This document shows positions 41,331 to 50,454 of a stretch of 64,000 nucleotides of DNA, piece by piece (the stretch's first letter is position 1; each line of letters begins with the position of its first letter). The notes under the pieces were generated by a model. It saw only the letters and a program-made list of their open reading frames with translations. It did no database searches and was not told the DNA's origin. The stretch lies in the NCBI RefSeq assembly GCF_001552195.1, contig NZ_BCQS01000026.1, positions 62,001 through 126,000 of the forward strand, given 5' to 3'. The position numbers and the translations under genes were made by a program. The stretch comes from Actinomadura latina NBRC 106108 (GTDB taxonomy: Bacteria; Actinomycetota; Actinomycetes; Streptosporangiales; Streptosporangiaceae).

Positions 41331-42506
41331 GTGAGCAGGCTGCAGCAGACCCACGGGCTGACGGACGAGCAGCGCGAGATCATCGCGACCGTCCGGGCGT
41401 TCGTCGACAAGGAGATCCTCCCGGTCGCCGCCGCCCTGGAGCACGCCGACGAGTACCCGCAGTCGATCGTGGACGGCATGAAGGACCTCGGGCTCTTCGG
41501 GCTGATGATCGGCGAGGAGCACGGCGGGCTCGGCGAGTCGCTGCTCACGTACGCGCTCGTCGTGGAGGAGCTCTCGCGCGGCTGGATGAGCGTCTCCGGC
41601 ATCGTCAACACCCACTTCATCGTCGCCTGGATGATCGCTCAGCACGGGACGGCCGGGCAGAAGGCGCACTACCTGCCGAAGATGGCGACCGGCGAGATCC
41701 GCGGCGCGTTCTCGATGTCGGAGCCGGGCTGCGGCTCGGACGTCTCCGCCATCACGACCCGCGCCGTCCCGGACGGCGGCGACCACCTGATCAGCGGCCA
41801 GAAGATGTGGCTGACGAACGGCGGCTCGGCCAACCTCGTCGCGACGCTCGTCAAGACCGACCCGGACGCCGGCCACCGGGGCATGACCACGTTCCTCATC
41901 GACAAGACCCCCGGCTTCGGCGAGGTCGCGCCGGGCCTGACCGTCCCCGGCAAGATCGAGAAGATGGGCTACAAGGGCGTCGACACCACCGAGCTGATCT
42001 TCGACGGGTACCGCGTGCCGTCGTCCCAGATCCTCGGCGGGACGCCGGGCCGCGGCTTCTACCAGATGATGGACGGCGTCGAGGTGGGCCGCGTCAACGT
42101 GGCGGCGCGCGGCTGCGGCGTCGCCAAGCGCGCCTACGAACTGGCCCTCGGCTACGCGCGGCAGCGTGAGACGTTCGGCAGGCCGATCGCCGAGCATCAG
42201 GCCGTCCTGTTCCGCCTCGCCGAGATGGCGACCAAGGTGGAGGCCGCGCACCAGATGATGGTGATGGCGGCGCGCCGCAAGGACTCCGGCGAGCGCAACG
42301 ACCTTGAGGCGGGCATGGCGAAGTACCTGGCCAGCGAGTACTGCAAGGAGGTCGTGGAGGACGCGTTCCGCATCCACGGCGGCTACGCCTACTCCACGGA
42401 GTACGAGATCGAGCGCCTCTACCGGGAGGCGCCGATGCTGCTGATCGGCGAGGGCACCGCCGACATCCAGAAAATGATCATCGGCCGCCGGCTGCTGGAG
42501 GACTGA
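41331..42506 (+). CDS. Acyl-CoA dehydrogenase (391 aa)
   Basis: ACAD with GAFSMSEPGCGSDVSAI FAD loop, KMWLTNGGSANLVATLVKTD, KIEKMGYKGVDTTELIFDGY and a C-terminal GEGTADIQKMIIGRRLL carrying the Glu-Gly-Thr motif. GGGAGGAG precedes GTG 41331, 12 bp after the hydratase gene. The CoA-transferase gene follows after 3 bp, so the three are one transcript. The similar dehydrogenase at 38559-39710 is encoded on the other side of the regulator. The substrate is unknown. Confidence 0.88.
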   Translation: MSRLQQTHGLTDEQREIIATVRAFVDKEILPVAAALEHADEYPQSIVDGMKDLGLFGLMIGEEHGGLGESLLTYALVVEELSRGWMSVSGIVNTHFIVAWMIAQHGTAGQKAHYLPKMATGEIRGAFSMSEPGCGSDVSAITTRAVPDGGDHLISGQKMWLTNGGSANLVATLVKTDPDAGHRGMTTFLIDKTPGFGEVAPGLTVPGKIEKMGYKGVDTTELIFDGYRVPSSQILGGTPGRGFYQMMDGVEVGRVNVAARGCGVAKRAYELALGYARQRETFGRPIAEHQAVLFRLAEMATKVEAAHQMMVMAARRKDSGERNDLEAGMAKYLASEYCKEVVEDAFRIHGGYAYSTEYEIERLYREAPMLLIGEGTADIQKMIIGRRLLED

Positions 42507-42509
42507 CCG

Positions 42510-43772
42510 GTGACCGCGGCGGAGCGAGGATCACCGGTCAGTCCACCGCCGGGCCCCGCGGGGCGTCCCCCGGAGGGCACTGATCCCCCGCTGCCGCTGG
42601 AGGGGATCACGGTCGTCGCGCTGGAGCAGGCGGTGGCGGCGCCGTTCGCCACGCGGCAACTCGCCGACCAGGGCGCGCGCGTCATCAAGGTGGAGCGGGT
42701 CGACGGCGGCGACTTCGCCCGCGCCTACGACTCGGCGGTGCGCGGCGGGCTCGGCACGCACTTCGCCTGGCTCAACCGCTCCAAGGAGTCCGTCGCGCTC
42801 GACCTGAAGCAGGCCGAGGGCCGCGCGATCCTCGCCGACCTGGTCGCGGACGCCGACGTGTTCCTGCAGAACCTCGCGCCCGGCGCGGCGGCGCGGCTCG
42901 GCTTCGGCGCGGACGCGCTCCGGGCCCGCGACCCCCGCCTCATCGTGGTCGACATGTCCGGATACGGGACGAGCGGCCCGTACCGGGACAAGCGCGCCTA
43001 CGACATGCTCGTCCAGGCCGAGGCCGGGCTGATCTCCGTCACCGGTACCCCGGAGACGCCCGTGAAGGCGGGGTCGCCGCTGGCCGACATCGCCGCCGGC
43101 ATGTACGCCTTCTCCGGCGTGCTCGCCGCGCTCGTCCGGCGCGGCAACACCGGGCGGGGCGCGTCGATCGAGATCACGATGTTCGACGCGGTCGCCGAGT
43201 GGATGAGCCAGGCGATGTACACGACGCTCTACACCGGGTCCGCGCCGCCGCGCACCCGGCTGAGCCACCCGGTGATCGCCCCCTACGACGCCTATCCGAC
43301 CGCCGACGGAGTGGACGTGGTCATCGGCGTGCAGAACGACCGCGGCTGGGCCGCCCTGGCCACCGGCGTCCTGGACCGGCCCGGCCTGGTCACCGACCCC
43401 GAGTACGCGACCAACCGGGCACGCGTCCGCAACCGGGAGAAGGTGGACGCGATCGTCGCCGGCGTCACCTCCCGCATGGGCCGGGACGAACTGCTGAGGC
43501 GGCTCGATGAGGCGGGCGTCGCCAACGCGTCCCTCAACGACGGGCACGGCCTGATCGCCCACCCGCAACTGGCCGAGCGGGACCGCTGGCGCGAGGTCGG
43601 CTCCCCGGTCGGCGCCGTCCGGGCGCTCCTGCCGCCGATCACGTTCGCGGACGCCGAGCCCCGCATGGACCCGATCCCGGCCTTGGGCGAGCACACCGAC
43701 GCCGTCCTGCGCGAACTGGGCCGCACCGACGCCGCGATCGCCGCGCTCCGCGCCGCGGGAACCATCGCCTGA
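42510..43772 (+). CDS. CaiB/BaiF-type class III CoA-transferase (420 aa)
   Basis: Transfers CoA between acyl groups. Typical segments are LEGITVVALEQAVAAPFATR, GARVIKVERVDGGDFAR, NRSKESVALDLKQAEG and VDMSGYGTSGPYRDKRAYDM, the last containing the catalytic-type Asp before the V-Q-A-E-A-G motif. The N terminus has a Pro-rich extension of about 28 residues, so a later start is possible, although GTG 42510 directly follows the dehydrogenase stop. It would activate the substrate of this acyl-CoA operon. Confidence 0.87.
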   Translation: MTAAERGSPVSPPPGPAGRPPEGTDPPLPLEGITVVALEQAVAAPFATRQLADQGARVIKVERVDGGDFARAYDSAVRGGLGTHFAWLNRSKESVALDLKQAEGRAILADLVADADVFLQNLAPGAAARLGFGADALRARDPRLIVVDMSGYGTSGPYRDKRAYDMLVQAEAGLISVTGTPETPVKAGSPLADIAAGMYAFSGVLAALVRRGNTGRGASIEITMFDAVAEWMSQAMYTTLYTGSAPPRTRLSHPVIAPYDAYPTADGVDVVIGVQNDRGWAALATGVLDRPGLVTDPEYATNRARVRNREKVDAIVAGVTSRMGRDELLRRLDEAGVANASLNDGHGLIAHPQLAERDRWREVGSPVGAVRALLPPITFADAEPRMDPIPALGEHTDAVLRELGRTDAAIAALRAAGTIA

Positions 43773-43797
43773 TCAAGGCGCCGGATATCGTGACGGT

Positions 43798-44649
43798 ATG
43801 GCAAGCCCGAGTCACGCCCCCGGCCGCCGCGACGAGCTCCGCGACTTCCTGCGCACGCGCCGCGCCCGGCTCACCCCCGCCGACGTCGGCATGCCGGACG
43901 GGGGGCGGCGCCGTACGCCGGGCCTGCGCCGCGAGGAGGTCGCCGTCCTCGCGGGGGTCGGCGTGTCCTGGTACACGTGGCTGGAGCAGGGCCGCGACAT
44001 CACGGTGTCCGGCGACGTGCTGGACGCGATCGTCCGCGCCCTGCACCTGGACGCCGCCGAACGCGAGCACCTCTACCTGCTCGCCGGCCTGAACCCGCCG
44101 CGCGCGGACGCGGCCCCGGCCGTCCCGGTGACGCCCGAACTGCAGCGGGTGCTGGACGCCTGGTCGCCGCGCCCCGCCTACGTCCGCGACCGGCACTGGA
44201 ACTTCATCGCGATCAACGACGCGGCCCGCGAGGTGTTCGGCTACGGCGACACCGACCACAACTGCCTGGTCACGTTCTTCACCAACGTCAGATACCGGTC
44301 GATGAACACGCACTGGGCCGTGACGGCGCCCGATGTCGTCGCGCGGTTCCGCGCCGACGTCGCACGCCACCCGGAGGACCCGGAGTTCGGCCGGATCATC
44401 GCGGACATGCTGGCCGTCAGCCCGGAGTTCGCCGAGCTGTGGCCGCGCCACGACGTGAGCGCGAACACGCAGGCCGTGAAGGGGATCCGGCATCCGGACG
44501 CGGGCGACCTGATCTTCGAGGGGACGCTGCTTCCGCTCGCCGACCGCCCGGGCTGCAATCTCGTGCTGTACAACCCGCGGCCCGGCACCGGCACGCAGGA
44601 GCGGCTCGAAGGGCTGATGGCGCGCCCCGGGATGGCGGCCGCGAGCTGA
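43798..44649 (+). CDS. XRE-family regulator with MmyB-like ligand domain (283 aa)
   Basis: N-terminal helix-turn-helix (DELRDFLRTRRARLTPADVG ... LRREEVAVLAGVGVSWYTWL) joined to a PAS-like MmyB domain (about residues 105-270; RDRHWNFIAINDAAREVFGY). Such regulators are common in actinobacteria and often sit beside an oxidoreductase gene. Here an aldo/keto reductase follows on the same strand 107 bp downstream. A GATATC-type -10 lies close before ATG 43798, and no ribosome binding site is seen, so the mRNA may be leaderless. Confidence 0.85.
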   Translation: MASPSHAPGRRDELRDFLRTRRARLTPADVGMPDGGRRRTPGLRREEVAVLAGVGVSWYTWLEQGRDITVSGDVLDAIVRALHLDAAEREHLYLLAGLNPPRADAAPAVPVTPELQRVLDAWSPRPAYVRDRHWNFIAINDAAREVFGYGDTDHNCLVTFFTNVRYRSMNTHWAVTAPDVVARFRADVARHPEDPEFGRIIADMLAVSPEFAELWPRHDVSANTQAVKGIRHPDAGDLIFEGTLLPLADRPGCNLVLYNPRPGTGTQERLEGLMARPGMAAAS

Positions 44650-44756
44650 GCCGGCCCAGAGGGTGGTGGTGCCACACCCATGATGAGCGGAGTCTGTTGA
44701 GACCCTGACCCGTCCCGCATGATCGTCCTCGTAGCGAGAACCATCGAGGAGGATTC

Positions 44757-45767
44757 ATGAGGACGCGCGAATTCGCTGGGACGCAGGTCGGCGCGGTCGG
44801 GCTCGGATGCATGGGGATGAGCTGGGCCTACACCGAGTCGGAGCGGGACGACGACGCGTCGGTGACGCTGATCCGCGAGGCCGTCGACCTCGGCGTCACA
44901 TTCCTGGACACCGCCCAGCCCTACGGCGACGGCCACAACGAGACGATCGTCGGCCGTGCGCTGAAGGGACGCCGGGACGAGGCGGTCCTGGCGACGAAGA
45001 CGGGACTGGTCGTCGAGGACGAGGCGTCCTGGAACCTCGTCCGGAACGGGACGCCCGCGCATGTCAAGGCGTCCGCCGAGGACAGCCTGCGCCGCCTCGG
45101 GACCGATGTGATCGACCTGTACTACCTGCACAGGGTCGACCCGGACGTGCCGCTGGCCGAGAGCTGGGGTGCGATGGCCGAGCTGGTCGCCGAGGGGAAG
45201 GTCCGCAGGCTCGGCCTGTCGGAGGTCACCGTCGCGCAGGCCGCGGAGGCGCACGCGATCCACCCGGTCGCGGCGATCCAGTCGGAACTGTCGCTGTGGA
45301 CGCGCGACGCGCTGGGCGCGCCGGGCGGGATCGCCGGCACGGCGCCGGGCCACGCCGCGGGAACCGGGGAAGGTCCGGGCGACGTGGTGGCCTGGTGCGC
45401 CGCCAACGGTGCCGCGTTCGTGCCCTACTCGCCGCTCGGGCGGGGCTTCCTCACGGGGGCGGTCACATCGGCGGACTTCGAGGACACCGACTTCCGCGGC
45501 GTCAACCCGCGCTTCCAGGAGGACGCGCTGAAGGCCAACCTGCGCATCGTGGACGTGGTCAGGTCAGTCGCCGGACGGCGCGGCGCCACGCCCGCGCAGG
45601 TCGCCATCGCCTGGACGCTGGCCCAGGGCGAGCACGTCATCCCGATCCCCGGCACCAAGAAGCAGCGCTACCTCCACGACAACGCCGGTGCCGCCGACCT
45701 GGACCTCACCGAAGGCGACCTGGCCGAGCTGGACGACGTCCCCGCCGCCGTCGGCGGACGCTACTGA
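44757..45767 (+). CDS. Aldo/keto reductase (336 aa)
   Basis: An NADPH-dependent AKR barrel. The tetrad is visible as Asp and Tyr in FLDTAQPYGDGHNE, Lys in VLATKTGLV and His in DLYYLHRVDPDV. C-terminal cofactor motifs are IPIPGTKKQRYLHDNAGA. GAGGAGG precedes the ATG. A Gly/Ala-rich insertion (about residues 183-203) is longer than usual. Its likely regulator is the XRE gene just upstream. The substrate is unknown. Confidence 0.88.
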   Translation: MRTREFAGTQVGAVGLGCMGMSWAYTESERDDDASVTLIREAVDLGVTFLDTAQPYGDGHNETIVGRALKGRRDEAVLATKTGLVVEDEASWNLVRNGTPAHVKASAEDSLRRLGTDVIDLYYLHRVDPDVPLAESWGAMAELVAEGKVRRLGLSEVTVAQAAEAHAIHPVAAIQSELSLWTRDALGAPGGIAGTAPGHAAGTGEGPGDVVAWCAANGAAFVPYSPLGRGFLTGAVTSADFEDTDFRGVNPRFQEDALKANLRIVDVVRSVAGRRGATPAQVAIAWTLAQGEHVIPIPGTKKQRYLHDNAGAADLDLTEGDLAELDDVPAAVGGRY

Positions 45768-45787
45768 TACGGGCCGTCGCGCCGCGC

Positions 45788-46360
45788 TCACCGCGGCGTC
45801 TGGGCCGGGGTCCCGGCGGCCAGGGCGAGGAGGTCGTCGACGCTCCACTGGTCGCCGGCGTGCTCGCCGTACTTGGCGGCCAGGAGGCGGCCGTCGGTCC
45901 CGATGAGGAAGTCGGCGGGCAGGCCGAGGCGCCCGCCGTCCGGGCGGGACTTCGGCGCCCGCGCGCGGCCCCGCGCGACCTGCCACGTGCCGGCGGCGAC
46001 GGCCCGCAAAATCGTCCACCAGACGCGCGGGTCCAGCAGCGCGCGGCGGGCGGACTCCACGCCGAACTCGGCGTACAGCCGCTTCTCCGGGTCGCCGATC
46101 ACGGCGTACGGGAGGTCGGCGACATGCTCGCGCAGTTCTTCGGCGGACGAGTGGAACACGACGACCTCGCGGATCCCGGCGGCCTCGATCTCGTCGTGCC
46201 GGACGGTGAACGAGCGCAGGTGCAGGTTGCAGATGGGGCAGCCCGCGAACCGGCGGAACTGCAGGTGGACGAGGCGGCCGGGGTCGGGCACGGTCAGCGG
46301 CGCGCCGCTGACCGGGGCGAGTTCGCGTGCCGGGACGTCGGAGCCGGGTGCGAGGTGCAT
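45788..46360 (-). CDS. Peroxiredoxin-like AhpC/TSA family protein (190 aa)
   Basis: A thioredoxin-fold protein with the active-site segment FAGCPICNLHLRSF (Cys-Pro-x-Cys) near residue 40 and a later VIGDPEKRLYAEFGV that is typical of peroxiredoxin-like proteins. It probably reduces peroxides or other oxidants in the cytoplasm. It is divergent from a TetR regulator across a gap with two matching operator-like dyads, so it is the probable target of that repressor. The aldo/keto reductase gene converges on it 20 bp away. Confidence 0.82.
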   Translation of the reverse strand: MHLAPGSDVPARELAPVSGAPLTVPDPGRLVHLQFRRFAGCPICNLHLRSFTVRHDEIEAAGIREVVVFHSSAEELREHVADLPYAVIGDPEKRLYAEFGVESARRALLDPRVWWTILRAVAAGTWQVARGRARAPKSRPDGGRLGLPADFLIGTDGRLLAAKYGEHAGDQWSVDDLLALAAGTPAQTPR

Positions 46361-46373
46361 GAGCGTCCTCCAT

Positions 46374-46419
46374 AGGTGTATGGCGTACGCCTACGATCGT
46401 AAGCGTATGTCGTACGCTG
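46374..46419. promoter_or_regulatory. Two TetR operator-like dyads between prx and tetR
   Basis: AGGTGTA-TGGCG-TACGCCT (46374-46392) and AGCGTA-TGTCG-TACGCT (46402-46418) share the layout of an inverted repeat around a 5-bp core. They also form a direct repeat of GTATGkCGTACGC, 27 bp apart. The second lies only 10 bp before the TetR ATG. Confidence 0.75.
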
Positions 46420-46428
46420 TCAAGCGCC

Positions 46429-47049
46429 ATGCCTCGACCACGTTCGCTCAGCACCGAGAGGCTCGCCGGAGCCGCGCTCGCCGTCATCGACCGGGACGGG
46501 CTCGCCGGGCTGTCCATGCGCGCCGTCGCCAAGGAGCTCGGGACGAGCACCATGGCGCTCTACCGCTACGTGCGCGACCGGGAGGAGCTGGAAGGGCTCG
46601 TCGTCGACCTGGTCTACGCCGAGGTCGACCCGACGCCGCCGTCCGAGGGGCCCTGGGACGCGCGGATCGAGGCCATGGCGCTGCGGCTGCGGGACGCGTT
46701 CGGCGCCCACGCCGCGATCGTGCCGCTGACGCTCACCCACCGGCACGCCTCGGCGGGCTCGCTGTGCTGGGGGGAGGCGGTCGCCTCGATCCTCGCCGAG
46801 GCGGGCATCACCGGGCCGCGCGCGGCCATCGCGCTGCGCGCCCTGATCGCCTACATCATCGGCGCGATCCAGCTGGAGCACCTGGGCGCGCTGTCGGGCG
46901 AGGGGACCGCGGTCATCGCCGCGCTGCCCGCCGGCCAGTTCCCCGCATTGACGGAGACCGCGCGGCACGCCCGCCATCTCGGCCCCGGCGAGGAGTTCCG
47001 CGGGGGACTGGCGGCCGTGCTGCGCGGCCTCGGCGCCGCAGGCGTCTAG
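46429..47049 (+). CDS. TetR-family repressor (206 aa)
   Basis: Helix-turn-helix LAGLSMRAVAKELGTSTMAL YRYV with a TetR_C-type ligand domain (about residues 75-200). It is divergent from the peroxiredoxin-like gene, with two dyad operators in between. No ribosome binding site precedes ATG 46429, so it is probably leaderless. The stop shares a CTAG with the stop of the convergent ipdC gene. The ligand is unknown. Confidence 0.85.
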   Translation: MPRPRSLSTERLAGAALAVIDRDGLAGLSMRAVAKELGTSTMALYRYVRDREELEGLVVDLVYAEVDPTPPSEGPWDARIEAMALRLRDAFGAHAAIVPLTLTHRHASAGSLCWGEAVASILAEAGITGPRAAIALRALIAYIIGAIQLEHLGALSGEGTAVIAALPAGQFPALTETARHARHLGPGEEFRGGLAAVLRGLGAAGV

Positions 47050-48107
47050 CGCACCAGGAGCGACTGCTGGGCGGCGATCGACTCGGCGGCCCGCCGCACG
47101 ATGCCGTCGATCAGCTCACCGCAGGTGGGCAGGTCGTCGATGACGCCGACGACCTGGCCGGACGCCATCACGCCCAGGTCGGGGCGGCCGTCCACCATCG
47201 CCGCCTTCAGCAGCATCGGCGTGTTCGCGGCCATCAGCACCTGCGACCACGACAGGTCCTTGCCGTGCTTCATCGCCTTCCCGTCGGCGATCATCGCGCG
47301 CCACGACATCCCGGACAGCTTCTTGAACCGGGCGCCGTTGCGCACGGCCCGCACCAGGCCGCCGACCCGTCCGGACCTCTCGAGCGTGTCGACCAGCTCA
47401 CTGCGCAGCACCCGGTGCGGCATGCCGTCCACCTGCCGCGTCACCACGGTCTCGCCGGTCTCCAGGTACACCTGCTTGACCGCGTCCGGCACCGAGCTGT
47501 CGGACGTCAGCAGGAACCGGGTCCCCATCGCGACGCCCGCCGCCCCGTAGGCCAGGGCGGCGGCGAGGCCGCGCCCGTCGAAGAAGCCGCCGGCCGCGAT
47601 GACCGGGATGTCGACCGCGTCCACGACCTGCGGCAGCAGCAGGGTGGTCGCGACGGCGCCGGTGTGGCCGCCGCCCTCGCCGCCCTGGACGAGCACGGCG
47701 TCCGCGCCCCAGCCGGCCACCTTCTCCGCGTGCCGCCGCGCGCCGACGGACGGGATCACCACGAGCCCGGCGTCCTTCAGCTTGGCGATCAGCTCCTTCT
47801 TCGGGGCGAGCGCGAACGACGCGACCTTCACGCCCTCCTTGATCAGGAGGTCGATGCGGTCGCCCGCGTCGCCGGCGTCCGCCCGCAGGTTGACGCCGAA
47901 CGGCGCGTCCGTGCGGTCCTTGACCTCGCGGATCGCCTCGGCGAGCTGGTCGAGCGTCATCGTCGCCGACGCCAGGATCCCGAGGCCGCCCGCGTTCGCC
48001 GTGGCCGTGACGAGCTTCGGCCCCGCGACCCAGCCCATGCCGGTCTGGACGACGGGGTGCCGCACGCCGGCCAGCCGGGTCAGCGGGGTATCGAGCAGCT
48101 GCTCCAT
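47046..48107 (-). CDS. ipdC: IpdC, nitronate-monooxygenase-fold flavoenzyme of steroid C/D-ring catabolism (353 aa)
   Basis: An FMN TIM barrel of the 2-nitropropane dioxygenase fold: RHPVVQTGMGWVAGPKLVTA, GGLGILASATMTLDQLAEAI, VQGGEGGGHTGAVATTLLLP and IPVIAAGGFFDGRGLAAALA. Synteny with ipdB, ipdA and echA20 identifies it as IpdC, which acts on the bicyclic CoA ester before ring opening. The start ATG shares bases with the ipdB stop (TGATG). It is the last gene of the minus-strand ipd operon. Confidence 0.9.
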   Translation of the reverse strand: MEQLLDTPLTRLAGVRHPVVQTGMGWVAGPKLVTATANAGGLGILASATMTLDQLAEAIREVKDRTDAPFGVNLRADAGDAGDRIDLLIKEGVKVASFALAPKKELIAKLKDAGLVVIPSVGARRHAEKVAGWGADAVLVQGGEGGGHTGAVATTLLLPQVVDAVDIPVIAAGGFFDGRGLAAALAYGAAGVAMGTRFLLTSDSSVPDAVKQVYLETGETVVTRQVDGMPHRVLRSELVDTLERSGRVGGLVRAVRNGARFKKLSGMSWRAMIADGKAMKHGKDLSWSQVLMAANTPMLLKAAMVDGRPDLGVMASGQVVGVIDDLPTCGELIDGIVRRAAESIAAQQSLLVR

Positions 48108-48838
48108 CAAGCCGGGACCTCCCGCTCGCGCCAACCCTTCGGGTCGAGGACCTCGCGCATGATCCGCAGTTCCTCGCCGTCCGGCAGCCGCGTCTCGGGC
48201 ACCTCGGCCGGGACGGCCAGCTCGAAGCCGGTGGCCGCCACCACGTCCCCGACGCTCACGCCCGGGTGGACGGACCGCAGCCGCATCCGCTTCTCCGGCG
48301 TGTCGAAGTCGAGCACCGCGAGGTTGGTCACGACGGCGCGGATCTCGTGCGCGCCCCGGTCCCAGCCGACGCCGCTCACCATGTCGACCTTCTCGGTGAA
48401 CACGCGCGTCGAGTGCTTCGGCACCCAGTAGCTCGTCGGATTCAGCAGCGTGTTGCCGGGCCCGCCGCGCACCCCGAGGAGCTGCCGGGCCGGACGCTCC
48501 CAGTCGCCGATGCACGAGATGTTGGTGTTGCCGTGCGCGTCGATCTGGCTCGGCCCCATCACCACGTGCCGCCGCCCGTTCAGGACGAGCCACAGGTGGT
48601 CGCGGAACGGCAGCCAGCCCTCGACCGTCTCGGCCGTCCCGCCGAGGGGGACGGGCTCGGCGCTCAGCGACGGCCCGCCGTCCGTGGTCAGCAGGCCGGG
48701 CGCGAACGTGGCCCGCGCCAGCCGGGATCCCAGCATCGGCACGAACCCGGCCACCGCCGCCGCGACGATCTCCCCGTCGCCCCGGAACAGGTCGGCGCAG
48801 GCCGCCGCGCACACCTCGGCGCGCGTCACATCACTCAT
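48107..48838 (-). CDS. ipdB: IpdB, beta subunit of steroid ring-cleaving hydrolase (243 aa)
   Basis: A CoA-transferase family I beta-subunit fold (GPSQIDAHGNTNISCIGDWE, GGPGNTLLNPTSYWVPKHST and VHPGVSVGDVVAATGFEL). With IpdA it forms the hydrolase that opens the last steroid ring (COCHEA-CoA) rather than transferring CoA. The start overlaps the ipdA stop (ATGA) and the stop overlaps the ipdC start, so the subunits are translationally coupled. Confidence 0.92.
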   Translation of the reverse strand: MSDVTRAEVCAAACADLFRGDGEIVAAAVAGFVPMLGSRLARATFAPGLLTTDGGPSLSAEPVPLGGTAETVEGWLPFRDHLWLVLNGRRHVVMGPSQIDAHGNTNISCIGDWERPARQLLGVRGGPGNTLLNPTSYWVPKHSTRVFTEKVDMVSGVGWDRGAHEIRAVVTNLAVLDFDTPEKRMRLRSVHPGVSVGDVVAATGFELAVPAEVPETRLPDGEELRIMREVLDPKGWREREVPA

Positions 48839-49698
48839 CGAGACTCCTCCCGCCAGATCCGGACGGCGTCCTGGTAGGCGGCCTCGTCGCCGGACAGGAA
48901 CCGCTCGCTGAACTCGGCCCACTTCTCCGGATCGGCCGCCGACTGCGCGTAGAGCCTCTGGAACCTCTCGTCCCGCCCGGAGTCGGGCGCGCAGTCGGTG
49001 AAGTGCGCCCCGTTCGGCGTCTCCACCACGCCCGCCACGTGCGACCGGCTGATCAGCATCGACTGCACCGGCCCCTCCTTGGCGAACTCGGCCGTGTCGA
49101 CGAGCCGCTCGCACGACACGTACGTGCGGTCGGCGGCCTTGGCGAACAGGTCGTCCATGTACGGGTCGGGGCCGAGGTACTGGGCGTTGCCGCGCGCGTC
49201 GGCGCGGTTCATGTGCACCAGTGCGACGTCCGTCTTGAGGGCCGGGACGGCGACGAGCTCGGTCGCGTCCTCGTACGGCGACCGGATCGTCTTCAGCTCC
49301 GGGTTCACCTTCAGGACGTCCGAGCCGAGCCCGACGGGGGTGGGCAGGAACGGCAGCCGGTGCGCCGCCGCGTACAGCCCGAACATGAACATGCCCTCGT
49401 CGTACTCGGTCAGCTCGATCGCCCCGGACTGGCGCGCCTGCCGGAAGTGCGGCTCCAGCGGGATCGAGTCCATCGTCACGAACGCGGTGACCAGCCGGCG
49501 GACCTTGCCGGCCGCGCACAGCAGCCCGACGTCCGGCCCCCCGTACGTCACCACCGTCAGGTCGGTGACGGGCGAGCGCAGGATCGCCCGGACGAGCGCC
49601 ATCGGCTTGCGCCGCGACCCCCAGCCGCCGATCCCGACGGTCATGCCGCTCTCCAGCGACGCGGCGACCTCGTCGGCCGACATCACCTTGGAACTCAT
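48835..49698 (-). CDS. ipdA: IpdA, alpha subunit of steroid ring-cleaving hydrolase (287 aa)
   Basis: A CoA-transferase family I alpha-subunit fold: SGMTVGIGGWGSRRKPMALV, TVVTYGGPDVGLLCAAGKVR, VHMNRADARGNAQYLGPDPY and CERLVDTAEF. It closely follows mycobacterial IpdA, partner of IpdB in hydrolytic opening of ring D/C intermediates. The start overlaps the echA20 stop (ATGA). The operon order echA20-ipdA-ipdB-ipdC is the same as in mycobacteria. Confidence 0.93.
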   Translation of the reverse strand: MSSKVMSADEVAASLESGMTVGIGGWGSRRKPMALVRAILRSPVTDLTVVTYGGPDVGLLCAAGKVRRLVTAFVTMDSIPLEPHFRQARQSGAIELTEYDEGMFMFGLYAAAHRLPFLPTPVGLGSDVLKVNPELKTIRSPYEDATELVAVPALKTDVALVHMNRADARGNAQYLGPDPYMDDLFAKAADRTYVSCERLVDTAEFAKEGPVQSMLISRSHVAGVVETPNGAHFTDCAPDSGRDERFQRLYAQSAADPEKWAEFSERFLSGDEAAYQDAVRIWREESR

Positions 49699-50441
49699 TT
49701 CGCCCCCTTGCCCACGAACGCGTCGCGGTGCTCGTCGCCCGCGCCGACGAGGTTCAGCTCGAACGTGAAGCCCTGTTCGAAGCGGTAGCTGCGCTTCACG
49801 TCGACCGGGTCGATGCCGTTCAGCGACTCCTTGGCGCGCCGGATGACGTACTTGTCCTTCGCGGCGATGTCCGCGGCGACCTCCATGGCCTTGGCGCGCA
49901 GTTCGTCCGCCGGGACGACCTCCAGCACCGAGCCGTGGTGGTGCAGCTCCTCCGCCGTGACGTTGCGGCACGTGTAGACCATCGCGCGCATCAGGTGCTG
50001 CGGGACGAGACGGGCCAGGTGCGTCGCGGCGCCGAGCGCGCCCCGGTCGACCTCCGGCAGCCCGAAGTAGGCGTCCTGCGAGGCGACCACGATGTCGGCG
50101 TTGCCGGCGAGGCCGACCCCGCCGCCCAGGCAGAAGCCGTTGACGGCCGCGACGACCGGGACCTCGCAGTCGTAGACGGCCGCGAACGCCGCGTAGCAGC
50201 CGCGGTTCGCGCCGACGAGGGCGGTGTGGCCCTCGGTGCTCTGCATCTCCTTGATGTCGACGCCCGCGTTGAAGCCCCGGCCCTCGGCCCGGAGCACGAC
50301 GGCGCCGACGTCCGGGTCGCGGCCGGCCGCGGTGACCGCGTCGGCCAGCTCGTACCAGCCCGCGACGGTCAGGGCGTTGACCGGCGGCGCGTCCACGACG
50401 ATCTCGGCGACCCCGTCCAGGGTCGTGGTGGAGACTCCCAT
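49695..50441 (-). CDS. echA20: EchA20, crotonase-fold ring-opening enzyme of steroid C/D catabolism (248 aa)
   Basis: A crotonase fold with EGRGFNAGVDIKEMQ, NGFCLGGGVGLAGNADIVVA and YFGLPEVDRGALGAATHLAR. Order and sequence match EchA20, which hydrolytically opens the first of the remaining rings (HIEC-CoA to COCHEA-CoA). It is the first gene of the minus-strand ipd operon. GGTAGC lies before ATG 50441, and the KstR2-type box is 14 bp upstream. Confidence 0.9.
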   Translation of the reverse strand: MGVSTTTLDGVAEIVVDAPPVNALTVAGWYELADAVTAAGRDPDVGAVVLRAEGRGFNAGVDIKEMQSTEGHTALVGANRGCYAAFAAVYDCEVPVVAAVNGFCLGGGVGLAGNADIVVASQDAYFGLPEVDRGALGAATHLARLVPQHLMRAMVYTCRNVTAEELHHHGSVLEVVPADELRAKAMEVAADIAAKDKYVIRRAKESLNGIDPVDVKRSYRFEQGFTFELNLVGAGDEHRDAFVGKGAK

Positions 50442-50454
50442 GCGCTACCTTTCC

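Noticed and set aside
38559-42506. The two acyl-CoA dehydrogenases as FadE31-33 of the HIP pathway
   Set aside because: They sit with a GntR regulator, lack a KstR2-type box and pair with a CaiB transferase; they look like a separate acyl-CoA route.
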